Program-made: the position numbers and the translations under genes | Part shown: positions 6,848-13,386 of the stretch, one piece after another | Layout: every line of letters begins with the position of its first letter | How positions within the stretch are numbered: position 1 is the stretch's first letter | The notes under the pieces: model-generated | What the model was told of the DNA's origin: nothing | The model's database searches: none | The model's input: the letters and a program-made list of their open reading frames with translations, nothing else | NCBI GenBank assembly: GCA_964526635.1 | Contig: CAZGLR010000091.1 | Coordinates: 1 to 13,386 of the forward strand | Direction: 5' to 3' | DNA: 13,386 bases | DNA from: CAZGLR01 sp964526635 | GTDB taxonomy: Bacteria > Zixibacteria > MSB-5A5 > GN15 > JAAZOE01

Positions 6848-9262
6848 ATGACTCTGAGGAACTATAAGAAGATGACACGATTTGCATATACATCACTGAT
6901 TCTGCTACTCTTTTGCGCGGGTATCGGTTGGGCGCAGACTGATCCCTTTGGGGAAACCGATACGTTGACGATCGAATCGGTGGAAGTTGCTCCCGGGCAA
7001 ACATTTAGTGTCAATTATCACATTTATAATGACGAAGAATTGGGTGCGGTGACCTTGCCGATTTCATATCCATCAGATAAGCTTGATTTTGTCGAACTGG
7101 CTTTTACAGAACGACTTGACTATATCGGTACCAAGCCGGTGACCATTGATGAAACAGCCGGGACAATTCTGGTCGGGGCTGTGGTTATTTTCGAGGCCTA
7201 TATCGCCCCCGGCTCGGGTTCGGTCCTGACAGTAACCTTTAAAGCCAAACCGGATGTTATGCCGGGTGATTCGGCGATTCTTGATTCCACCACGATCGGT
7301 CCGGCATACCTTCTTTTGACATATAAGCTCGGTGATAATATTTACCCGGTGTTTAATCGCAGCGTCGTAACATTCACCGAAGCCGATAATCCGCCGGCCT
7401 TTAAGCCGGTGGGGAATCAGTATGTGGCCGAGGGGCAGGAACTTTCGCTGATAATTAAGGCGGTTGATCCCGAGGGTGGCGATGTGACGCTGGCCAACCC
7501 GGTGCATCCGTTTGCCTCGAGTTTTGTTGATCATGGCGACGGTACCGGGACCTTTACCTGGAGGCCTGATTACATCGGGCCGTTGTCGTCGATCAATTCG
7601 CCCTACGAATTGGTGTTCTGGGCCAGTGATGGTGTCAAGTCGAGCACGCTGCGTTTTGACGTTACAGTGATCAACGTCAATCGGCCGCCGTCGATTACCG
7701 TGATCGATTCGATTTCCGGCGAAGCCGGTGATTCGGTAGAGGTGCCGTTTACGGTCATTGATCCGGATTTCGATGATGTTGACTGGGTAATCGAGGGGTT
7801 GCCGTCGGGCGCCTCGGCGCTTGAGGGAAATCCGGCCAAAATATCATGGCCGTCGACTTTCGCTGATTCCGGCAGTTACACGGTAATGATTATTGCCACG
7901 GATGAATATGGCCTGGCCGATACGGCTCAGGTCGCGCTGAAGCTGGCGGGCGTTTTGATGTACAGTTTGCGTATTGATACGCTGACCGCGATTACCAGCG
8001 AGGAGATTTCGCTGGAGGTATATGCCCGCAACAATCAGCCGATTGAAGAATTTGATATTTTGATTCATTTTGATAAATCAGTGCTGACGCCGCTTGGTGT
8101 CGAGTCTGTCGGGACCCGTTCGGCGGATCTTGATTTCTTTACGTATCGTCTGGACGATAACGGTTTCCAGGGTGATATTCGTATCCAGGGCCAGGCGATT
8201 CTTGCTGACCCGATACCATCGGGCGAGGGCGTGTTGTTTACGCTGTCGATGCGGGTGACGTCGGATTTGAATGTAGTCGGCAATCAGGCGCCGGTGCGAT
8301 TCGTGACGCGACAGTCCGGCGACAATACTTTTGTACTCGATGATGAAACGATAATTGCTGCTGACGAGATTAATCTGTTCGATGGCTACGTATTGATTCA
8401 GGTCAACGGCTCCCTGCAGTTGGGTGATATCAATCTCAACCAGATCGCCTATGAAATTGCCGATGCGGTGTACTTCTCCAATTTTTACATCAGTCCCCAG
8501 ACCTATCCTCTGGATGACATTCAACTATTGAATTCGGATGTTAATCAGGATGGCCTGGCGCCGTCGATTGCCGATCTGGTGCAGCTTATCAATACGGTTT
8601 CGGGTAAGATTACGCCGGTGCGCAAGCCACGCGTCGATAGTCCCGACGCCGCGGTGTCGCTGGTTGTTGAACAGGACGGCTTGTATGTCGTTACTGAATC
8701 GATGAGTGCGCTGGGCGGCTTGTATGTCAGTCTCGTCGGTGAGGATATTGATCTGCTGAGCCCGGTCAACGAGACTGCGATGGATTTTGAAGAGGGAATG
8801 TCGCCTGAACGTCGATCACTGCTTCTGGTTAGTTACGAGGGCGAAGCGATCGAGTCCGGGCGGCAGGATGTAATAAAGCTTTCGGATTATACCGATCTTG
8901 ACGTGGCTTTGGAGGCGGTCGAGGCGGCCACTCCCGATGGCGTTGTTGTTCGTGCCTCGAAAGTTGAGCATGAGGCGCTTCCTGCGGAATTTATTCTGCA
9001 CCAGAATGAACCGAATCCGTTTAATCCCGTGACGTCGATCAGTTTTGATCTCAGCAGCCGGGCGTTTGTGACGCTGACAGTATATAACGTACTGGGTCAG
9101 GCTGTGGTACAACTGGCCGATGAGATGTTTCCGGCCGGTCGTCATGAGGTGATCTGGGATGGTCTGGATGCACGTGGTTCATCGGTGGCTTCGGGTATTT
9201 ACCTGTATCGGCTGCAGGCCGGTCAGTATGGAGCCACGCGGAAGATGGTGCTGTTGAAATAG
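6848..9262 (+). CDS. Large secreted surface protein: cohesin-like, Ig-like, variant dockerin and C-terminal sorting domain
   Basis: This 804-residue exported protein has the same plan as the protein at 3654. Visible order: signal peptide (hydrophobic core about 12-27, cleavage near WAQ 28-30); cohesin-like domain about 36-178; Ig/cadherin-like (He_PIG-type) domains about 182-277 and 278-367; second cohesin-like domain about 370-520; variant dockerin pair 527-586 (loops D527-D539 and D564-D576, 13 residues each); beta module about 600-708; and FlgD-like/type A sorting domain about 713-804 (NEPNPFNP, SSVASGIYLYRL, ending RKMVLLK). The start is uncertain. ATG 6848 has no clear Shine-Dalgarno sequence; the in-frame ATG 6872 has TGAGGA 11 nt upstream and gives a compact signal peptide. 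No enzyme motif is seen, so a structural or adhesive role is inferred. Codon use includes GGG, TCG and TCA and is unlike the gene at 3654. The next gene begins 43 bp downstream, so they are probably co-transcribed. Confidence 0.83.
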   Translation: MTLRNYKKMTRFAYTSLILLLFCAGIGWAQTDPFGETDTLTIESVEVAPGQTFSVNYHIYNDEELGAVTLPISYPSDKLDFVELAFTERLDYIGTKPVTIDETAGTILVGAVVIFEAYIAPGSGSVLTVTFKAKPDVMPGDSAILDSTTIGPAYLLLTYKLGDNIYPVFNRSVVTFTEADNPPAFKPVGNQYVAEGQELSLIIKAVDPEGGDVTLANPVHPFASSFVDHGDGTGTFTWRPDYIGPLSSINSPYELVFWASDGVKSSTLRFDVTVINVNRPPSITVIDSISGEAGDSVEVPFTVIDPDFDDVDWVIEGLPSGASALEGNPAKISWPSTFADSGSYTVMIIATDEYGLADTAQVALKLAGVLMYSLRIDTLTAITSEEISLEVYARNNQPIEEFDILIHFDKSVLTPLGVESVGTRSADLDFFTYRLDDNGFQGDIRIQGQAILADPIPSGEGVLFTLSMRVTSDLNVVGNQAPVRFVTRQSGDNTFVLDDETIIAADEINLFDGYVLIQVNGSLQLGDINLNQIAYEIADAVYFSNFYISPQTYPLDDIQLLNSDVNQDGLAPSIADLVQLINTVSGKITPVRKPRVDSPDAAVSLVVEQDGLYVVTESMSALGGLYVSLVGEDIDLLSPVNETAMDFEEGMSPERRSLLLVSYEGEAIESGRQDVIKLSDYTDLDVALEAVEAATPDGVVVRASKVEHEALPAEFILHQNEPNPFNPVTSISFDLSSRAFVTLTVYNVLGQAVVQLADEMFPAGRHEVIWDGLDARGSSVASGIYLYRLQAGQYGATRKMVLLK
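8426..8605 (+). other. Variant 'YEIADA' dockerin-like module (second copy)
   Basis: Residues 527-586 match the module at 5481-5678: GDIN(V/L)N at the start, YEIADAV in the first helix entry, DVNQDG opening the second loop, then SIADLVQL. Both loops have the final Asp at position 13. Confidence 0.65.
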
Positions 9263-9305
9263 AGGGTGGAGTGAAAAATAACTGTTTGGACATAGAGGTT
9301 GATCT

Positions 9306-11855
9306 ATGAGGCGTTTGGGTATACCACTACTACTTATTCTTGCAGTCATTGTGGGCAGTGCTTCGGCACAGGCGCCACAATCGCTGACAGATACGCTGGG
9401 ATTTTATCCGGATACGATTCGTGCGCTTCCGGACAGCGTGGTTAATATTCCGATCTGGCTCTCCAATGACTCGTTGGTCAGTGCCGTGTCGATGTTGTTT
9501 ACATTCAACACGAACATCTTATGGCCGATATACGTGTTCGATGAAGACTACCAGGAATTAATTGATTCACAGGCGGTTGATCCGGGCTTCCCGGTTCCCG
9601 ACTCGGCCGACTGGACCGGCCCGGGAAACCAGAATGATTCCGGACTATGGTTTATCGATGTCAGAATATCACCGACGCTCGCGCCATATTGGGATGTATC
9701 AAAGGGGCCGGTGCTGGCGCCATATAATCTCAATGAACCTGGTGACGGGGCCTTTTTGATGCTGCCTGACGCCTTTGGCAGTCAAATTCAGGCGATTCCC
9801 GGCGGGCTTGGTCCCGGCGGGGGCGGTACTGTCATTGCCAATATGAGATTCCGGGTTAACCCCAATGCCACTGTGAATTCCGCGGCCAACCTGAACCTGG
9901 TGATTCAGGATCTTCAGGATTTTCAGTTTACTGAATTGTCGCAGGAATGGTTCGATCCGACATCGGTGGATACAATTTTCGATACGAGCTGGGTGTGTGA
10001 CAGTTTCGACATCGATGATAACTGCGTCGATTCATCGGTGCAGTTTATTGATACGCTGGTTAACTCCAGCACGAGGACAGTGGCGCGGACGCCGATTTTC
10101 CGCAACGCGGTATTTGTCGTGGATACCGCCGATACCGCCGTCGAGCCGCCGCCGGACGGCAATACCCGGCCGGTGATCACGCTGAATGGAAGTACTTCTT
10201 ATGAAGTCAATGTCGGTGAACAGGTGACCTTTTCGGTTTCGGCCACCGACGCCGAAGGCGGCGAGTTAATTATAAGAGCCAACGGCGGTTCGTTGCCGCC
10301 CAATGCCAATTTCGGAACGGGAGGTATCGTCATCGGCGGCGGAGGCTCCGCCCAGGGGACGTTCTCGTTCGTGCCCGACATAAATCAACAGAGCACCTAT
10401 GTTTTCACGTTCGAAGCGGTTGATGATTCGGGCGCAACCTCTATTGCCAAGCCGACAGTTACCGTCAGTGTCAACCCACTGGAGGTAGATGTTCTCTTTA
10501 CGACTTCGGCCGAGAATATCGACCCGCAGGGCGGTATCCCGGGATTGAATGAAGTGCTGGTACCGATCAATATCGTGACTGAGAAGACGATTTATGGTAT
10601 CCAGTTTGACATGACCTATGATGCTCAGCGTTTTACGCTCGACTCAATAATCCCCAGTGACCGTATTCCGGACTGGGTTATATATGAAAATATCGGGGCC
10701 GATCCGGGAGAGCTGCGGGTAGTGGCCCTGGGTCTTGCCAATGATCCGATGGAGGTCGGATCAACGAGCGCGGTGATGTATCTGGCCTTTACGGTCGATG
10801 AGTTTGCATCAGTCGGCTGCAGCGATGTGCTTTTGGAAAACGCGCTGGAGTCGGTTGATCCCAATCCCGAAATTCCGGCATTTGAACTACAGACTTCGCC
10901 GGGTATATTGTGCGTCGATTTAATCGGTGACGTGAACCTGAACGGTATCATCGAAGTCGACGACATGACCGGTGTTGTGGGATATATTATCGGGAACTTC
11001 AACTTGAATCGGCGCCGTTTTGCCACGGCCGATATCGTAGCCAATGATACCGTCAATGTCATCGATCTGGTCGGTATTCTAAACACGATTTTCGGTTGGC
11101 CGGTGCAGCCGGCCTCGCAGCCTTCGCCGCTGCTCGATGATCAGTTCGCCAGGCTCCGGGTGCTGAACCAGGAGATTCCATCGGCCGGGATGACTGCTGA
11201 AATCGCGGTTGAAGCCGAGCTGCCGACCGAGGTAGCCGGGATCGAGATGGAGATTCAATATAATCCCGATGCGGTCGAAATGCTGACCCCGCAGTTGACG
11301 GGTGAGGCCGATGGGTTCTTTATCAGAGCCAAAGACAATGGCAATGGATTGATGAAGGTATTGCTTTACAGCCCGAAACCATGGGATGAAAATAAAATCC
11401 TGAATCGGGGTATCGGGGATATCGTGAAACTGCCGGTTGTGTCCAAGCGACCGATCGCAGCGAATGATGTCCGGGTCTTTAAGGTCACCAAGGCGTTTAT
11501 GTCGACCGGTGACGCGGTAGCCGTCGAAGTCGAGGGTGTGAGCAGCGGCCCGGCTCCGCTTCCGAATGCATTTGAACTGTACCAGAATCGTCCAAATCCC
11601 TTTAATCCGATCACCACGATTTCCTTCAGCATAGATGCGTCGGACGATCTGTCCGAACAGGTCACGCTCGAAATATTCAATATTATCGGGCAAAAAGTGA
11701 AAACACTGGTTGATGAACCACTGCCGACCGGCTTCTACGAATACAACTGGGACGGTACCGACAACATGGGTTCGACAGTGGCATCGGGAATATACCTCTA
11801 TCGACTCCGAATGAACGAAGCCAGTGAAACCAAAAAAATGATGCTGCTGAAGTAA
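9306..11855 (+). CDS. Large secreted surface protein: cohesin-like with Cys insert, Ig-like, canonical dockerin and C-terminal sorting domain
   Basis: This is an 849-residue exported protein. The start has AGAGG 7 nt upstream. Visible order: signal peptide 1-21 (cleavage after SASA); cohesin-like domain about 24-272 with a long insert at 222-262 carrying C231 and C240, related to the cysteine units of the 2043 gene; Ig/cadherin-like domain about 286-390; second cohesin-like domain about 393-537; dockerin pair 542-597 with canonical 12-residue loops (D542, N544, N546, E550, D553 and D576, N580, N584, D587); third cohesin-like domain about 614-745, in which the strand pattern (AEIAVEAELPTEVAGIEMEI) is clear; and FlgD-like/type A sorting domain about 753-849 (NRPNPFNP, STVASGIYLYRL, ending KKMMLLK). 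No catalytic domain is seen. It lies 43 bp after the previous gene and 19 bp before the next, which fits an operon. Confidence 0.85.
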   Translation: MRRLGIPLLLILAVIVGSASAQAPQSLTDTLGFYPDTIRALPDSVVNIPIWLSNDSLVSAVSMLFTFNTNILWPIYVFDEDYQELIDSQAVDPGFPVPDSADWTGPGNQNDSGLWFIDVRISPTLAPYWDVSKGPVLAPYNLNEPGDGAFLMLPDAFGSQIQAIPGGLGPGGGGTVIANMRFRVNPNATVNSAANLNLVIQDLQDFQFTELSQEWFDPTSVDTIFDTSWVCDSFDIDDNCVDSSVQFIDTLVNSSTRTVARTPIFRNAVFVVDTADTAVEPPPDGNTRPVITLNGSTSYEVNVGEQVTFSVSATDAEGGELIIRANGGSLPPNANFGTGGIVIGGGGSAQGTFSFVPDINQQSTYVFTFEAVDDSGATSIAKPTVTVSVNPLEVDVLFTTSAENIDPQGGIPGLNEVLVPINIVTEKTIYGIQFDMTYDAQRFTLDSIIPSDRIPDWVIYENIGADPGELRVVALGLANDPMEVGSTSAVMYLAFTVDEFASVGCSDVLLENALESVDPNPEIPAFELQTSPGILCVDLIGDVNLNGIIEVDDMTGVVGYIIGNFNLNRRRFATADIVANDTVNVIDLVGILNTIFGWPVQPASQPSPLLDDQFARLRVLNQEIPSAGMTAEIAVEAELPTEVAGIEMEIQYNPDAVEMLTPQLTGEADGFFIRAKDNGNGLMKVLLYSPKPWDENKILNRGIGDIVKLPVVSKRPIAANDVRVFKVTKAFMSTGDAVAVEVEGVSSGPAPLPNAFELYQNRPNPFNPITTISFSIDASDDLSEQVTLEIFNIIGQKVKTLVDEPLPTGFYEYNWDGTDNMGSTVASGIYLYRLRMNEASETKKMMLLK
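9975..10055 (+). other. Cysteine-bearing insert in a cohesin-like domain
   Basis: Residues 224-250 read DTIFDTSWVC, then eight residues to C240, then QFIDT. The opening DTIF and the closing IDT resemble the units of the dockerin gene at 2337-2381 and 2736-2924, although the Cys spacing is one residue longer. The insert sits just before the last beta-strand (AVFVVD) of the domain. Confidence 0.5.
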
Positions 11856-11874
11856 TCAGGGAGAGGGACACGAA

Positions 11875-13386
11875 ATGAATAACAAGTTTTTCATACAAAC
11901 TGTTCTGATGCTGGCCGCCCTGGTTCTTATGGGTGGTACCGCACTGGCGCAAACCGCGCCGCCCGTCCTCAACCCGATCGGTGCCCAGACCACCGACGAG
12001 GGCGTAAACCTGAACTTTACGGTAACGGCCACTGATGCCGACGGCACCACGCCGATCCTGTCGAGTTCAACGCCGCTGCCTGATGGCGCCACGTTTGACG
12101 CCGGCACGGGTATCTTTGATTGGACGCCATCGTCCGAACAGGCCGGTATCTATAATGTCACGTTCTATGCCAATGATGAGGCGACTGTCGACGTCGACTC
12201 GGAAGTAGTGGCGATTACGGTGAATCAGGCGACCGCTAATTGTCCGCCGGAAATGACGCATTACTGGCAGTTGAACGAAACGACCGATGCCGGGGTGTTT
12301 CTTGATGTTGTCGGCGCTGCCGATGCCACCTGCGCGACAGTCTGTCCGGTGCCGGCCACCGGCCTGTTGGGTGGAGCCCAGCAATTCGGCGGAACCGATG
12401 TCGGTTTGTCAATACCCGACGATGACACCTATGACTGGGCTGCCGGTGAAGACTTTTCAATCGAATTCTGGATGAATCGCAATGGTTCACCGACGCAGAA
12501 CGAAGTGATCATCGGACGTGTCGGATCATCGAGCTGGATCGGTATTCATGCCGGTAATCCGAATGTCTCCGGGGTGCCGATCGATGCGCTCCTGTTTGCG
12601 TTTTCCGGAACATATGCATACAGCTCGACAACCGTCACCGATGGCGCCTGGTATCATGTCGCGCTTACCCGTGACGGCGCAACCGGGGAAATTCGACTGT
12701 ATATTAATGGCGTCGAAGAAGATCTCGTAGTTGACGCTAAAGCCTGGTCCGGGACTGACCCGATGACGCTGGGCTGGTTCAATACCAGTGGCGGTTACCG
12801 CTACAATGGTTTACTCGATGACATTGCATTCTATGATGGTGTTCTTTCGCCGGGAATAGTCGCCAGTCATTATAACAATGGCTCTGGCAAAGAATTCTGT
12901 GAACTCAACCAGGCTCCGGTACTTGATCCGATTGGTGCGCAGTCAGTGGCCGAGAGTGACAATCTCAACTTTACTGTAACGGCTTCTGATCCGGAAGGTG
13001 TGACACCGGTCCTTTCCACCACTACGCCACTTCCGAGTGGCGCGACCTTTACGGCGGCCACGGGTGTGTTTGACTGGACACCGGGCTTCGATCAAGCCGG
13101 ATCGTATGACGTGACCTTCTATGCCGATGATGGTGTTGACATAGATTCCGAATTGGTGACGATCACAGTTACGGATGTCAACCAGGCTCCGGTTCTTGAT
13201 CCGATTGGTGCGCAATCAGTGGCCGAGGGTGACAATCTCAACTTTACTGTAACGGCCTCTGATCCGGATGGTACGACTCCGACATTGTCCTCTTCCACGC
13301 CGTTACCAAGTGGCGCGACCTTTACGGCGGCCACCGGTGTATTCGACTGGACGCCGGGCTTCACGCAGGAAGGCAGCTACAATGTG
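11875..13386 (+). CDS. Secreted LamG and Ig-like repeat protein, 3' end beyond window
   Basis: The frame is open from ATG 11875 to the last base (504 codons, no stop). The start is supported by GAGAGGG with the GAGG core 8 nt upstream. Visible order: signal peptide 1-25 (cleavage after ALA, before QTAPP); Ig/cadherin-like He_PIG-type repeat about 29-116; LamG/concanavalin A-like domain about 123-342, with the typical strand motifs FSIEFWM, WYHVALTRD, IRLYINGV and LDDIAFYDGVLS; then a second He_PIG-type repeat (345-435) and a third (436 to the edge). Repeats two and three are nearly identical. LamG domains bind glycans or proteins, so a role in adhesion or polysaccharide binding is inferred. 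It begins 19 bp after the preceding gene and is likely the third gene of that operon. Whether it ends in a sorting domain like its neighbours cannot be seen. Confidence 0.85.
   Translation, partial: MNNKFFIQTVLMLAALVLMGGTALAQTAPPVLNPIGAQTTDEGVNLNFTVTATDADGTTPILSSSTPLPDGATFDAGTGIFDWTPSSEQAGIYNVTFYANDEATVDVDSEVVAITVNQATANCPPEMTHYWQLNETTDAGVFLDVVGAADATCATVCPVPATGLLGGAQQFGGTDVGLSIPDDDTYDWAAGEDFSIEFWMNRNGSPTQNEVIIGRVGSSSWIGIHAGNPNVSGVPIDALLFAFSGTYAYSSTTVTDGAWYHVALTRDGATGEIRLYINGVEEDLVVDAKAWSGTDPMTLGWFNTSGGYRYNGLLDDIAFYDGVLSPGIVASHYNNGSGKEFCELNQAPVLDPIGAQSVAESDNLNFTVTASDPEGVTPVLSTTTPLPSGATFTAATGVFDWTPGFDQAGSYDVTFYADDGVDIDSELVTITVTDVNQAPVLDPIGAQSVAEGDNLNFTVTASDPDGTTPTLSSSTPLPSGATFTAATGVFDWTPGFTQEGSYNV
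12907..13386 (+). repeat. Near-identical 273-bp tandem repeat (91-residue Ig-like unit), continuing past the edge
   Basis: Unit one spans 12907-13179 and unit two starts at 13180, a period of 273 bp. Both open with AACCAGGCTCCGGT and share long exact runs of DNA, for example around CTCAACTTTACTGTAACGGC and GGCGCGACCTTTACGGCGGC. A more diverged relative lies at 11959-12222, before the LamG domain. The similarity at DNA level points to recent duplication, and the array may be longer. Confidence 0.9.

Overview
The window reads as a piece of chromosome from an uncultured, Gram-negative-like bacterium of the FCB group. The best guess is Candidatus Zixibacteria or a close relative. This rests on tandem dockerin repeats of the form GDAV(F/Y)LIN(F/Y)IFKGGAAP, on C-terminal FlgD-like/type A sorting domains (NYPNPFNP ... 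KKMVLMK), and on large secreted proteins built from cohesin-like, cadherin/Ig-like and LamG domains. The phylum is inferred from protein style; no marker gene is present. All genes lie on the + strand.

Layout. (1) 2-1405: the 3' part of a multi-pass polysaccharide flippase, probably the end of an exopolysaccharide or O-antigen cluster. (2) 1406-2042: a long gap with a good sigma70-type promoter (TTGACA-N17-TATATT) and a leader of about 290 nt. (3) 2043-3245: a secreted dockerin protein whose cohesin-like region carries four cysteine units of constant spacing. (4) 3246-3653: a hairpin, then a leader with an extended -10 element and a perfect 11-nt match to the anti-Shine-Dalgarno sequence that has no start codon behind it. 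(5) 3654-6290: an 878-aa secreted multidomain protein with very strong codon bias, followed by a strong hairpin. (6) 6291-6847: a gap with further terminator-like hairpins. (7) 6848-9262, 9306-11855 and 11875-13386 (open at the right edge): three closely spaced genes, likely one operon, for large secreted proteins. The last carries a LamG domain and near-identical 91-residue Ig-like repeats, and has no stop codon inside the window.

How the parts may work together. The proteins at 3654, 6848 and 9306 share one plan: signal peptide, cohesin-like domain, one or two Ig/cadherin-like domains, second cohesin-like domain, internal dockerin-like pair, short beta module, and a C-terminal sorting domain. 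The protein at 2043 has a C-terminal dockerin pair and no sorting domain. A reasonable inference is a family of surface-anchored scaffold or S-layer-like proteins that bind one another, and possibly the smaller dockerin protein, by cohesin-dockerin-like contacts. The codon bias suggests the 3654 product is the most abundant. The dockerins come in two kinds: canonical 12-residue loops (2043 and 9306 genes) and 13-residue loops with a YEIADA motif (3654 and 6848 genes). No tRNA, rRNA, CRISPR array or insertion sequence was seen.
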